This document shows positions 1 to 7,793 of a stretch of 32,627 bases of DNA, piece after piece; positions within the stretch are counted from its first letter, which is position 1; each line of letters starts with the position of its first letter. Source of the stretch: Gammaproteobacteria bacterium (lineage in GTDB: Bacteria; Pseudomonadota; Gammaproteobacteria; Thiohalomonadales; Thiohalomonadaceae); NCBI GenBank assembly GCA_003252455.1, contig QKED01000072.1:1-32627 (forward strand). Direction: 5' to 3'. A model generated the notes under the pieces. That model ran no database searches and had not been told where the DNA came from. It was given only the letters and a program-made list of their open reading frames with translations. The translations under genes were made by a program, and so were the position numbers.

Positions 1-511
1 GGTGGTGCAGCAATCCGTGTGGGCCACTCGCATGGGGTAGACGCAGGAGCGCATCGAGGGTGAGGGTCGTCAGTTCGTCCTGTGGATAGTCGAAGAGTCT
101 GCCACTGGCCACGTTCGCCTTGAGCAGATAGCCTCGCTCGTCACAGATCAGAACGGGGTCGAAGGCGTGCTCGAAGAGCTGATTGAGCAGTGTCTGGGTG
201 TGGCGCTCGGTCGCCTCTTGCCCCTCCTGGCGCTGCAACAGCCGGGTGTTACTGCGCACTTGGAGGAGCAGGAGTGAGGCGGCGATGAGCATCAATAAGA
301 TGCTGGCGGCAAAGTGTAGGACGAGACGGTCGACCATGGGGTCGAGCGTGGCGCGACTGATCCAATCGCGCGCGTGGGCCATCTGATCGAGACCGAACCA
401 GGGTGTGAGGGCCAACGCCAGGTTGCCCAGGGCAACCAGTACCAGGCCGACCAGCGCCGGTACGCTCCAGCGTTCGATGCTGCCTGGGTTGCGATCTATC
501 GGGGGGCTCAC
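1..511 (-). CDS. Membrane PAS-domain sensor protein, N-terminal part (C-terminus beyond window)
   Basis: An open frame of 170 codons runs off the left edge. The GTG start at 511 is chosen because an AGGAG box lies about 6 nt upstream. Residues about 13-38 and 62-84 are hydrophobic and look like two membrane segments with a short periplasmic loop. A charged linker follows (about 85-108), then from about residue 110 a PAS-like stretch (FEHAFDPVLICDERGYL, then LFDYPQDEL), the usual start of a PAS sensory domain. The output domain (histidine kinase, GGDEF/EAL or other) is not visible, so the class of sensor is unknown. It lies 169 nt downstream of lipA on the same strand and may have its own promoter. 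Confident that it is coding; function only at the level of a membrane signal-transduction protein. Confidence 0.7.
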   Translation of the reverse strand, partial: MSPPIDRNPGSIERWSVPALVGLVLVALGNLALALTPWFGLDQMAHARDWISRATLDPMVDRLVLHFAASILLMLIAASLLLLQVRSNTRLLQRQEGQEATERHTQTLLNQLFEHAFDPVLICDERGYLLKANVASGRLFDYPQDELTTLTLDALLRLPHASGPHGLLHH

Positions 512-680
512 TCGTGCTCCTGAGCTGTGGGTGAAAGTCACATTTTATCCAACTCAACGGGGAAAAGCAGAACTCTAGAGTCAGCAATTTCTGATGTCTA
601 GCCGCCAGGGCCGGACGAAGTCGGATCGGGTCGCTCAGGGCCGGTGCGCCCGTCGACGGCGGGCGCGGGCCGTGGGGGCT
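512..680 (-). other. Intergenic region lipA / PAS sensor with hairpin and possible -10 box
   Basis: No gene is seen here. Just after the lipA stop, positions 646-666 form a GC-only inverted repeat (GCGCCCG paired with CGGGCGC, tight loop). No T-run follows on the minus strand, so it is at best a weak attenuator. Nearer the sensor gene the minus strand reads GATAAAAT (TAAAAT at 547-542), a plausible -10 box, but no good -35 is seen. An independent promoter for the sensor is possible but not proven. Confidence 0.3.
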
Positions 681-1646
681 CTACTTTACCTCCTGTCCAC
701 GGGCCTGCTGCTCGGCGTGGTAGGAGGAGCGCACCATGGGGCCGCTGGCTACGTGGGTGAAGCCCAAGGCGCGGGCCTCGTCGGCGAACTGTTCGAAGCG
801 TTCGGGGGTTACATAGCGCGCCACCGGGAGGTGGTGGCGACTCGGCTGTAGGTACTGGCCTAGGGTGAGGTGTGAACAGCCGTGGGCGCGCAGGTCACGC
901 AAGACATCGAGCACCTCGTCGTCCGCCTCTCCGAGCCCGAGCATCAAGCCCGATTTGGTCGGTACCGAGGGGAGTCGCTCGCCGACGGCGCGCAGCAGCG
1001 CGAGCGAGCCCTGATAGTCCGCCCCTGGGCGGGATTGTTTGTAGAGGCGCGGTACCGTCTCCAGGTTGTGATTGAAGATATCGGGTGGGGCGCTGGCGAG
1101 CTGCTCCAGGGCGAGGGCCTCTCGACCACGAAAATCGGGGGTGAGCACCTCGATGTGGGTCCCCTCGGCGGCGTCGCGCACGGCACGGATACAGGCGGCG
1201 AAGTGTGCCGCGCCGCCGTCGCGCAGGTCGTCACGGTCTACTGAAGTGATGACCACGAATCGGAGCCCCATGGCGGCCACCGCCGCCGCGAGTTGCATCG
1301 GCTCGGCGGCATCGAGCGGCTCCGGGCGGCCGTGGGCCACATCGCAGAAGGGGCAGCGGCGGGTGCAGATGCCGCCCATGATCATGAAGGTCGCGGTGCC
1401 GTGATGGAAGCACTCGCCGAGATTGGGGCAGGCCGCCTCTTCGCACACGGTGTGTAGGCGCTGCTCGCGCAGGATCCCCTTCAGGCGCTGTACTTCAGGG
1501 CTGTTGGGGGAGCGGGCGCGGATCCAGCTCGGTTTGCGCAGTGGCACCTCGACGGGGACCACCTTGATGGGGATACGCGCGGTCTTCGACTCGCCCTTGA
1601 GTGGATTGGGCGGGAGGATCTCGGGGTCGTCCGGGGTGTGGCTCAT
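681..1646 (-). CDS. lipA: Lipoyl synthase LipA
   Basis: Radical-SAM enzyme that inserts two sulfur atoms at C6 and C8 of protein-bound octanoyl groups, completing lipoate on the E2 subunits and the glycine cleavage H protein. The 321-residue product has the auxiliary 4Fe-4S cluster cysteines (C68, C73, C79 in the [13 protein letters not shown] motif), the radical-SAM CxxxCxxC (C94, C98, C101 in ICTRRCPFC) and the conserved C-terminal RSSYHA serine motif that ligates the auxiliary cluster. The frame stays open further upstream, but the ATG at 1646 is preferred: it has a TGGAGC box about 5 nt upstream, whereas a longer start would run deep into lipB. It begins 11 nt after the lipB stop, so the two are probably translated from one mRNA. 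Very confident. Confidence 0.97.
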   Translation of the reverse strand: MSHTPDDPEILPPNPLKGESKTARIPIKVVPVEVPLRKPSWIRARSPNSPEVQRLKGILREQRLHTVCEEAACPNLGECFHHGTATFMIMGGICTRRCPFCDVAHGRPEPLDAAEPMQLAAAVAAMGLRFVVITSVDRDDLRDGGAAHFAACIRAVRDAAEGTHIEVLTPDFRGREALALEQLASAPPDIFNHNLETVPRLYKQSRPGADYQGSLALLRAVGERLPSVPTKSGLMLGLGEADDEVLDVLRDLRAHGCSHLTLGQYLQPSRHHLPVARYVTPERFEQFADEARALGFTHVASGPMVRSSYHAEQQARGQEVK

Positions 1647-1657
1647 GGGGGCTCCAG

Positions 1658-2323
1658 TCAGGCGGCGTGGCCGGGGAGGGGGGAGGCGGTGACGTCGATG
1701 GGTGCCGGTAGACCGAGGGTGTGGCACAGGTGCGCCACCAACCGCTGCTCCACCACTTGGCGTGGCGGCATCGTCGTCACCAGGTCGGCGAGGCGGGTGA
1801 CCCTCAGGTCGGCATAGCCGCAAGGATTGATGCGGGCGAAGGGGGCGAGGTCCAAGTCCAGGTTGAGTGCCAGGCCGTGATAGCTGCAGCCGCGCTTCAC
1901 GCGCAGGCCGAGCGAGGCGATCTTGGCCCCATCCACATAGACCCCCGGGGCGTCGCCACGCGCCAGGGCATCGATGCCGTAGTCGTGGAGCAGGTCGATG
2001 AGTGCCTGCTCCATGGCACTCACCAGGCTGCGCACGCCGATACCCAGGCGCTTGAGGTCGAGCAACAGGTAGCCGACCAACTGCCCTGGGCCGTGGTAGG
2101 TGACCTGGCCACCGCGGTCGATGGGGATCACCGGGATCTCGCCGGGGGCGATCAGGTGCTCCGGCTTGCCGTTGAGCCCCTGGGTAAAGACCGGGGGGTG
2201 TTCGAGCAGCCAGATCTCGTCGGCAGAGTGGGCGTTGCGCGAGGCCGTATAGGCCTGCATCGCCTGCCAGATAGGCAGATAGTCGACCTGGCCCAACCGG
2301 CGCAGGTGCAGGGGGGCGACCAT
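1658..2323 (-). CDS. lipB: Octanoyl-[ACP]:protein N-octanoyltransferase LipB
   Basis: Transfers octanoate from acyl carrier protein to the lipoyl-domain lysine, the step before LipA. The 221-residue product carries the family signatures [12 protein letters not shown] (70-81), the catalytic lysine in DGAKIASLG (K134) and the catalytic cysteine in INPCGY (C168). The ATG start overlaps the ybeD stop by one base (TGATG), which indicates translational coupling. The order ybeD-lipB-lipA is the classical gammaproteobacterial one. Very confident. Confidence 0.96.
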   Translation of the reverse strand: MVAPLHLRRLGQVDYLPIWQAMQAYTASRNAHSADEIWLLEHPPVFTQGLNGKPEHLIAPGEIPVIPIDRGGQVTYHGPGQLVGYLLLDLKRLGIGVRSLVSAMEQALIDLLHDYGIDALARGDAPGVYVDGAKIASLGLRVKRGCSYHGLALNLDLDLAPFARINPCGYADLRVTRLADLVTTMPPRQVVEQRLVAHLCHTLGLPAPIDVTASPLPGHAA

Positions 2324-2592
2324 CAGAGCGCCATCAACACCCGCGTCTCATCGGTCAGCGCCTGATAGATGGCGTCGAGCTGTGCCCGATTGTGCGCGGT
2401 GATGGTGACGGTGATGGAGATGTATTTGCCGTTGCTGCTGGGTCGTTGTTCGACCTTGAGCGGTGCCTGCCCCGCGCAGTGGCGCGCGACGATCTCTAGC
2501 ACCAGTTCGGCAAAACCCGCAAGGTTGTGGCCCATCGCCTTGATTGGGAAAGGGCAGGGGAAGTCGAACAGCTCGTCCAGATTCTCACTCAT
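2323..2592 (-). CDS. ybeD: DUF493 / YbeD-family protein
   Basis: An 89-residue protein of the YbeD (DUF493) family, an ACT-like alpha/beta fold of unclear function that is nearly always encoded beside lipB. The sequence shows the characteristic [11 protein letters not shown] start of the domain and the terminal [14 protein letters not shown] segment; the length matches the family (about 87-90 residues). It overlaps lipB by one base, and follows dat by 18 nt. A regulatory link to lipoate synthesis has been suggested from gene context; the sequence itself does not establish it. Confident in the family, not in the role. Confidence 0.93.
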   Translation of the reverse strand: MSENLDELFDFPCPFPIKAMGHNLAGFAELVLEIVARHCAGQAPLKVEQRPSSNGKYISITVTITAHNRAQLDAIYQALTDETRVLMAL

Positions 2593-2610
2593 GGGGTGTC
2601 GCTCGTGAGT

Positions 2611-3471
2611 TCAGGCACTGCGCAGTGTGTGCAGGCACGCTTGGTAGAGGTCGAGGCAACGGCGCCAGACCGGGCCGGGCACGCCCTGGCCGATGGGGGC
2701 ACCGTCGAGGTGGGTCACCGGTACCAACTCGCTGACCGAGGAGCTGATCCACACCTCCTCGGCGCCACGCAGCGCGTCGAGGGTGATGGGCACCTCGGCG
2801 CAGGGGAGGCCATGGCTACGGCAGAGCTCCAGGGTCAGGTCGCGGGTGATGCCGGGCAGCAGCAGGCGCCCCTTGGGCGGGGTGCGGATCTCCCCATCGA
2901 TGCACGCGAAGACATTGCTCACCGCGCCCTCGGTCACCTGTCCGTCGCGCACCAGGATCGCCTCGCCTGCGTCGGCCTCCTTCACCTGGATGCGCATGAG
3001 GATATTGGGCAGCAGGTTGATGCTCTTGATGTGGCACCAGCCCCAGCGGATATCCTCCACACTGATGGCGCGGATCCCCTGCATCTGGCGTGTGTCGGCG
3101 GGCGGCAAGGGGGTGCTCATGACGAACAGGGTCGGGTGGACCTCATCGGGTACCGAGTGGTGGCGGGCAGGTGCAGGGCCACGTGTCACCTGCAGGTAGA
3201 GTTGCTGATCGCCGCCGCCGTTCAACGCGATGAGGCGGGTGAAGATCGCCAGCCACGCCTGGGGGTCGAGTGGATTCGCAAGGTCGATACCGGCGAGGCT
3301 CTGGTTCAGACGCTGCAGGTGCTCCTCGGCCCGAAAGGTGCGCCCGGCGTAGACCGGGACCACCTCATAGACCCCGTCGCCGAAGAGAAAGCCGCGGTCG
3401 AGCACCGAGACCTTGGCCTGGTCGAGGGGGAGGTAGTCGCCATTCAGATAGACGATTCGGCTGCTCTCCAT
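2611..3471 (-). CDS. dat: D-amino acid (D-alanine) aminotransferase
   Basis: Fold-type IV PLP aminotransferase of 286 residues, predicted to interconvert D-alanine and 2-oxoglutarate with pyruvate and D-glutamate. The Schiff-base lysine is K149 in CHIKSINLLPN, the cofactor-ring glutamate is E181 in TEGAVSNVF, and the N-terminal VLDRGFLFGDGVYEV block is typical of D-amino acid transaminases rather than of branched-chain ones, though class IV substrate calls from sequence remain uncertain. It sits 9 nt after dacA, whose product releases D-Ala from murein, and before ybeD-lipB. Placement in this operon fits a role in supplying or recycling D-Ala/D-Glu for peptidoglycan (inference). Confidence 0.88.
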   Translation of the reverse strand: MESSRIVYLNGDYLPLDQAKVSVLDRGFLFGDGVYEVVPVYAGRTFRAEEHLQRLNQSLAGIDLANPLDPQAWLAIFTRLIALNGGGDQQLYLQVTRGPAPARHHSVPDEVHPTLFVMSTPLPPADTRQMQGIRAISVEDIRWGWCHIKSINLLPNILMRIQVKEADAGEAILVRDGQVTEGAVSNVFACIDGEIRTPPKGRLLLPGITRDLTLELCRSHGLPCAEVPITLDALRGAEEVWISSSVSELVPVTHLDGAPIGQGVPGPVWRRCLDLYQACLHTLRSA

Positions 3472-3480
3472 ACCCTTCTG

Positions 3481-4620
3481 TTACTCCAGCATGAGCAGGA
3501 CCTTGTCCTGCAGGCGGCGCATCACCCCCCCCTCCTCGACTGCCTCCATAGCCACCAGCGGTGCATCGGCCACGGTCTCGTCCTGGAGCTTGATCACCAG
3601 GCGCCCCACCTCCTGGCCTGCGGCGATGGGGGCCATGATCTGACGTGGCACGTTCATGCTCGCCTGAAGTGCGCCACGCTGGCCGCGGGGGATGGTGACG
3701 AAGAGATCCTCGGGGATGCCGAGGCTCAGCTCCTCGCTCTCACCCATCCAGACGCGGCGCTTCTCGATCACCTGACCGGCGGTGTAGAGCTGGTGCGTCT
3801 CGAAGAAACGGAAGCCGTAATTGAGCAGCTTCTGGCTCTCTTCGGCGCGGGCGTTTTCGCTCTCGGTACCCATGACCACGGCAATGAGGCGCGCCCCGTT
3901 GTTGATCGCAGAGGAGACCAGGCAGAAACCGGCGGACTCGGTGTGGCCGGTCTTCACCCCATCCACCGTGGGGTCGCGCCAGAGCAGCTTGTTGCGATTG
4001 AACTGCTCGATACCGTTGTAGGCGAACTTCTTCTCTTTATACCAGGGGTAGAATTCGGGGAAGTCGTGGATCAGTGCGCGGGTGAGACGGGCCATGTCGT
4101 GGGCGGTGGTGATGTGCCCATCGTGTGGCAGGCCGGTGGCGTTGGTGAAGTGGCTGTGGGTCATGCCCAGGCGCGCGGCGTGCTGGTTCATGAACTGGGC
4201 GAAGGTCTCTTCGCTACCGGCCACCTTTTCAGCCAGGGCCACGCTGGCGTCGTTGCCGGAGGCGATGACCATGCCGTGGATCAGCTCGGCGACGTTCACC
4301 TCCTTGCCCACCTCGATAAACATCTTCGAACCGCCGGTGCGCCACGCCTTCTCGCTCACGCGGGTGGTGTCGTCGAGTGCCAGGTGGCCGCTCTTGACCT
4401 CGGAGAAGACCACGTAGGAGGTCATGATCTTGGTCAGGCTGGCCGGCTCCAGGGGGGCGTCGGCGTTGCGCTCGGCGAGGATATTGCCGCTCAGATAGTC
4501 CATGAGGATATAGCCGCGTGCGTTGACATCCGGCGGGTCAGGGACGAATCCGGCCATGGCGAGTGGGGTGTGGACGAGGGCGACGAGCAGGGCGAGGGTA
4601 GGTAGCAGTTTCATGGGCAT
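3481..4620 (-). CDS. dacA: D-alanyl-D-alanine carboxypeptidase (PBP5/6 family)
   Basis: Low-molecular-weight penicillin-binding protein that trims the terminal D-Ala from muropeptide stems in the periplasm. The chosen product has 379 residues: signal peptide about 1-23 (ending LAMA), SxxK at S61/K64 (ASLTKIM), SGN at 121-123 and KTG at 223-225 (DGVKTGHT), then a beta-rich C-terminal domain and a final amphipathic stretch (MRRLQDKVLLMLE) that resembles the membrane anchor of PBP5. An ATG at 4677 is in frame but would place about 20 polar residues before the signal peptide and overlaps a likely -10 box, so 4620 (or the ATG two codons on, at 4614) is preferred; no strong ribosome site is seen for any of them. 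Confidence 0.93.
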   Translation of the reverse strand: MPMKLLPTLALLVALVHTPLAMAGFVPDPPDVNARGYILMDYLSGNILAERNADAPLEPASLTKIMTSYVVFSEVKSGHLALDDTTRVSEKAWRTGGSKMFIEVGKEVNVAELIHGMVIASGNDASVALAEKVAGSEETFAQFMNQHAARLGMTHSHFTNATGLPHDGHITTAHDMARLTRALIHDFPEFYPWYKEKKFAYNGIEQFNRNKLLWRDPTVDGVKTGHTESAGFCLVSSAINNGARLIAVVMGTESENARAEESQKLLNYGFRFFETHQLYTAGQVIEKRRVWMGESEELSLGIPEDLFVTIPRGQRGALQASMNVPRQIMAPIAAGQEVGRLVIKLQDETVADAPLVAMEAVEEGGVMRRLQDKVLLMLE

Positions 4621-4769
4621 GGCAGGGGGGGTTGAGTTCAGAGGGGATCGGCGCAGGGCACGCCCGAATCCGACCATTTTACCTTGAATCCGCCAGTGAG
4701 GCGAACCGCCGGGCCGTGAGGGGCATTTGCGCCGTGGGAGTAGGCGATGAGGCGTCCATGCCGTCGGGG
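4621..4769 (-). promoter_or_regulatory. rlpA-dacA spacer with possible dacA promoter
   Basis: This 149-nt gap is the widest break within the envelope cluster. On the minus strand a TAAAAT box lies at 4681-4676 (AAGGTAAAATGG), about 55 nt before the dacA start, with only a poor -35 candidate (TTCGCC near 4705). It could allow separate transcription of dacA and the lip genes. No terminator is evident. Evidence is motif-level only. Confidence 0.3.
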
Positions 4770-5720
4770 TCAGTCGAGCACCAGGCGCGGCTCGCTGTAG
4801 CCGTAGGTGGTGAGTCTGGCGCTCAGGGTGGTGGCCTCCTCCATGTTGGCCAGGGGGCCGATCCGTACCCGGTAGAGGGGGCCGTTGGCGCCACTCGACT
4901 GGTGGATGATCACCTGTTCGGGACGGGCGCTGTCGAGCATCAGCTTGGCGCGTAGCTGCTCGGCATTGGCCCGTGCGGAGAAGGCCCCGAGTTGCAGATA
5001 GAGTGCCTCCAGTTGCTCTTCGGGCGGGGCGGGCAGGTGCGCCGGTTGGGCGCTCACCTTGGCCGGTTCCACCTGGGCCACACGCAACGCCTCGCTGCCC
5101 ACTTGGGCGGCGCGGCGGCTGAAGTCGGCACTGCTGTAGGCGGGACGCGGGGCGACCAGTTCCGGGGTGATCGCCTGGACCTCGACCTGGGCCGTGCCGT
5201 TGGCCACCATGTCGAGCTTCATCGCCGCGGCATAGGAGAGGTCGATGATGCGGTCCCCATGGAATGGGCCCCGGTCGTTGATGCGGACCACTACACTATG
5301 GCCGTTCTCCAGGTTGGTGACGCGGGCATAGGTGGGTAGTGGCAGGTCCTTGTGCGCCGCAGTCATGGCGTACATGTCGTACTCCTCACGGTTCGAGGTG
5401 AGCTTGCCGTGGAAGTTGGGGCCGTACCAACTGGCGGTGCCTCGGGCGATGTAGCCCTCGGCGCTCGGGCGCACGAAGTAGCGCTGCCCGAGCACGATGT
5501 AGGAGTTGGGGTTGCCGTACTTGCTACGTGGCTCGTACTTGGGCACGGCGTTGCCGACCTGTGCGGCACGCGCCGGGTCTGGGCCCTGGCTGCCACGCAG
5601 GGTCGACTGCGGTGGGGTGTGGCTACACCCCGCGAGGGCGAGTGCGAGGAGGAGGAGTCCGCCTCGCGGTCGTGGATTAGGGCTTCTGGTGTTGGGCTCG
5701 GGCACTGCGGATCGCCTCAC
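4770..5720 (-). CDS. rlpA: Septal-ring lytic transglycosylase, RlpA-family lipoprotein
   Basis: Outer-membrane lipoprotein of about 316 residues. The N-terminus has a hydrophobic run ending in the lipobox LALAGC (C32). A double-psi beta-barrel follows (about 88-185) with GTASWYGPNFHGKLTSN, E113, H123 and RINDRGPF (D149), positions that correspond to catalytic residues in active RlpA proteins that cleave peptide-free glycan. The C-terminal 75-80 residues (LQLGAFSARANAEQL to the end) are a SPOR domain, which binds denuded glycan at the division septum. The GTG start at 5720 overlaps the 3' end of mltB by 44 nt; another GTG five codons on (5705) is equally possible. The retained catalytic residues suggest an active enzyme. 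Confidence 0.93.
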   Translation of the reverse strand: MRRSAVPEPNTRSPNPRPRGGLLLLALALAGCSHTPPQSTLRGSQGPDPARAAQVGNAVPKYEPRSKYGNPNSYIVLGQRYFVRPSAEGYIARGTASWYGPNFHGKLTSNREEYDMYAMTAAHKDLPLPTYARVTNLENGHSVVVRINDRGPFHGDRIIDLSYAAAMKLDMVANGTAQVEVQAITPELVAPRPAYSSADFSRRAAQVGSEALRVAQVEPAKVSAQPAHLPAPPEEQLEALYLQLGAFSARANAEQLRAKLMLDSARPEQVIIHQSSGANGPLYRVRIGPLANMEEATTLSARLTTYGYSEPRLVLD

Positions 5721-6678
5721 TGAGCTGGTAGACAGCCATGGCGTAGAGTGGGCTGTGGTTATAGCGGGTGATTACATAAAAATTATTGGCCACTATCCAG
5801 TGCTCGTCACCCTCCTTGCCCTCCAGCGCAATGAGTGCGACCGGCTCCTTGGGGTCGAGGTACTCACGCGGGCTGATGCCGACGGCGGCGAGCTGGCCGA
5901 AGGGGGTGTGTGGCTTGTACCCGGCGTCGAGCAGACGCTGCGAGGGGGGCTGGGTCAGATCGGCGCGACGCGCCACGGGCCCGCCCCACTGCCAGCCGTG
6001 GGCACGAAAGTAGTTGGCCACGCTGGCAAAGACGTCACCGTGGTTGTTCCACAGGTCACGCTGGCCGTCGCCGTCGTGGTCTATGGCAAAGCTGGTGAGG
6101 CTGGTGGGGATGAACTGCGGCAGCCCCATGGCCCCGGCGTAGGAGCCGACCGGTTCTCGCGGGTTGAGCTTGTCCTTGCGACAGATGAGCAGGAACTCCT
6201 CCAACTGTCCACGGAAGAACGGCGCCCGCTTCGGATAGGCGAAGGTGAGGGTGGAGAGGGCGTCGGCCACCTTGTAGCTGCCTACGTTGCGCCCGAAGAA
6301 GGTCTCCACGCCGATGATGCCAACGATGATCTCCGCCGGTACCTGATACTCCTTTTCAATCTGCGCCAGCAGCTCGGCGTGCTCGTTCCAGAACTGCACC
6401 CCGGCCTCGATGCGCTTGGGCTGGATGAAGATATCGCGATACCGGGCCCAGGTCAGGGTTTTTTCCGCCGGGCGATTCATTGCGTCGATGATCGATTGCT
6501 GGATCTGCGTGTGCGCGAAGACCCCCTCCAGCCAGCGGCGTGAGAGGCCGTGTTTACTCACCATCTCGTCGATGAATTCGCGTACCTCACTGCGCTTCTC
6601 GATACCGGCCTGGGTCGGGGCGGCACTGATGAACAGGGGGAGGGCGAGTAGCAGAGGGGCGAGGCGCGAGGGGGTCAT
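5677..6678 (-). CDS. mltB: Lytic murein transglycosylase B
   Basis: Cleaves the MurNAc-GlcNAc glycosidic bond of peptidoglycan with formation of 1,6-anhydro-MurNAc. The 333-residue product begins with a signal peptide (about 1-24, no lipobox, so perhaps a soluble periplasmic form unlike lipidated E. coli MltB). The catalytic glutamate is E125 in IIGVETFFGRNVG; GAMGLPQFIPTS follows, and an EF-hand-like DHDGDGQRDLW loop, as in Slt35, is present. Its ATG overlaps the rodA stop in an ATGA arrangement, so translation is likely coupled. Placement after rodA suggests that murein-cleaving and murein-making activities are co-expressed. Confidence 0.95.
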   Translation of the reverse strand: MTPSRLAPLLLALPLFISAAPTQAGIEKRSEVREFIDEMVSKHGLSRRWLEGVFAHTQIQQSIIDAMNRPAEKTLTWARYRDIFIQPKRIEAGVQFWNEHAELLAQIEKEYQVPAEIIVGIIGVETFFGRNVGSYKVADALSTLTFAYPKRAPFFRGQLEEFLLICRKDKLNPREPVGSYAGAMGLPQFIPTSLTSFAIDHDGDGQRDLWNNHGDVFASVANYFRAHGWQWGGPVARRADLTQPPSQRLLDAGYKPHTPFGQLAAVGISPREYLDPKEPVALIALEGKEGDEHWIVANNFYVITRYNHSPLYAMAVYQLSEAIRSARAQHQKP

Positions 6679-7793
6679 GAGCTTCTCAGCAGGTGGCGAT
6701 GGGTGTGGACGGACATGAGGATACCGAAACCGGCCATGAGGGTCACCATGGAGCTGCCCCCATAGCTGATCATCGGCAGTGGCAGGCCCACCACCGGCAG
6801 CAGGCCACTGACCATACCGATGTTGACGAAGAAGAAGGCGAGAAAGGTCATGATCACGCTGCCGGAGAGCAGGCGTGAGTAGGAGCCCTGCGCCTGGGTC
6901 GCGATATAGAGCCCGCGCCAGAGGATGAGTAGATAGAGGGTGAGGAGGATGAGGGCCCCGAAGAGGCCGAACTCCTCACTGAGCACGGCGAAGATGAAGT
7001 CGGTGTGGCGCTCGGGGAGGAAGTCGAGCTGCGACTGGGTGCCGTTGAGCCAACCGCGTCCGTAGAGGCCGCCGGAGCCGATGGCGATCTTCGACTGGAT
7101 GATGTGGTAGCCGGAACCGAGCGGGTCACTCTCCGGGTTGAGGAAGGTGAGCACACGCTGGCGCTGGTAGGCGTGCATACCATAGTGCCAGAGCACGACG
7201 GCGCTGGGGATGGCGAGTAGGATGGCGCCGCCGACCCACTTCCAACTGATGCCGGAGAAGAGCAGCACGAAGATGCCGGAACTGGCGATGAGCAACGAGG
7301 TGCCGAGGTCGGGTTGCTTGGCGATAAGCAGGGTCGGCACCAGTACGATCATCAGGGCGATCAGCAGGCGCTTGGGCGAGGGGGGGAGTGGCTTCTCGGC
7401 CAGATACCAGGCGACCATCATGGGTACCGCCAACTTCATCAGCTCCGAGGGCTGAAAGCGCATGAAGCCGAAGTCGAGCCAGCGCTGCGCACCCTTGCCG
7501 ATCACCCCGAGGGTCAGTACCGCCACCAGCATGGCCAGGCCGATACCGTAGAGCCAGGGGGACCAGCGCAGTAGGGTGAGTGGGGGGATCTGGGCGATGA
7601 CGAACAGGGTGCCGAAGGCGACGGTGAGCCGCACCATCTGCTTTTGCAGCACCGCGATAGAGGCGTCACCGGCACTGTAGAGCACGCCGAGACCGAGCAG
7701 GGCGAGGATCAGCAGGCCGAGAAGGAGGGGCAGGTCGAGGTGCAGCATGGCCCAGAGGCCACTATCGCGACGGGTGCTTTGGTCAGTGAGCAT
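6675..7793 (-). CDS. rodA: Peptidoglycan glycosyltransferase RodA (SEDS family)
   Basis: Multi-pass inner-membrane SEDS polymerase that builds glycan strands for cell elongation together with PBP2. The product has 372 residues with about ten hydrophobic segments and the SEDS hallmarks GKGAQRWLDFGFMRFQPSE, KQPDLGTSLL, LPERHTDFIFAVLSEEFG and the terminal PLPMISYGGSS motif. The start at 7793 is supported by GGAGG 6 nt upstream; the frame stays open further upstream but that sequence belongs to mrdA in another frame. It overlaps the end of mrdA by 11 nt and its own stop overlaps the mltB start, so mrdA-rodA-mltB form a coupled unit. Confidence 0.97.
   Translation of the reverse strand: MLTDQSTRRDSGLWAMLHLDLPLLLGLLILALLGLGVLYSAGDASIAVLQKQMVRLTVAFGTLFVIAQIPPLTLLRWSPWLYGIGLAMLVAVLTLGVIGKGAQRWLDFGFMRFQPSELMKLAVPMMVAWYLAEKPLPPSPKRLLIALMIVLVPTLLIAKQPDLGTSLLIASSGIFVLLFSGISWKWVGGAILLAIPSAVVLWHYGMHAYQRQRVLTFLNPESDPLGSGYHIIQSKIAIGSGGLYGRGWLNGTQSQLDFLPERHTDFIFAVLSEEFGLFGALILLTLYLLILWRGLYIATQAQGSYSRLLSGSVIMTFLAFFFVNIGMVSGLLPVVGLPLPMISYGGSSMVTLMAGFGILMSVHTHRHLLRSS

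Noticed and set aside
249-587. Open frame of 112 codons on the minus strand near the left edge
   Set aside because: Overlaps the sensor gene in another frame; its Pro/Arg/Ser-rich product lacks the two membrane segments and PAS motif of the true frame starting at 511.
646-666. Terminator after lipA
   Set aside because: The hairpin is stable but has a tight loop and no T-run on the minus strand; kept only as a remark in the intergenic entry.
1647-1823. N-terminal extension of lipA
   Set aside because: Would overlap lipB and lacks similarity; the ATG at 1646 has a ribosome site and the family start.
2527-4605. Long open frame of 692 codons on the plus strand
   Set aside because: It lies opposite ybeD, dat and dacA, whose motifs are unmistakable. 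Its His/Gly/Asp/Val-rich product is typical of a GC-rich antisense shadow.
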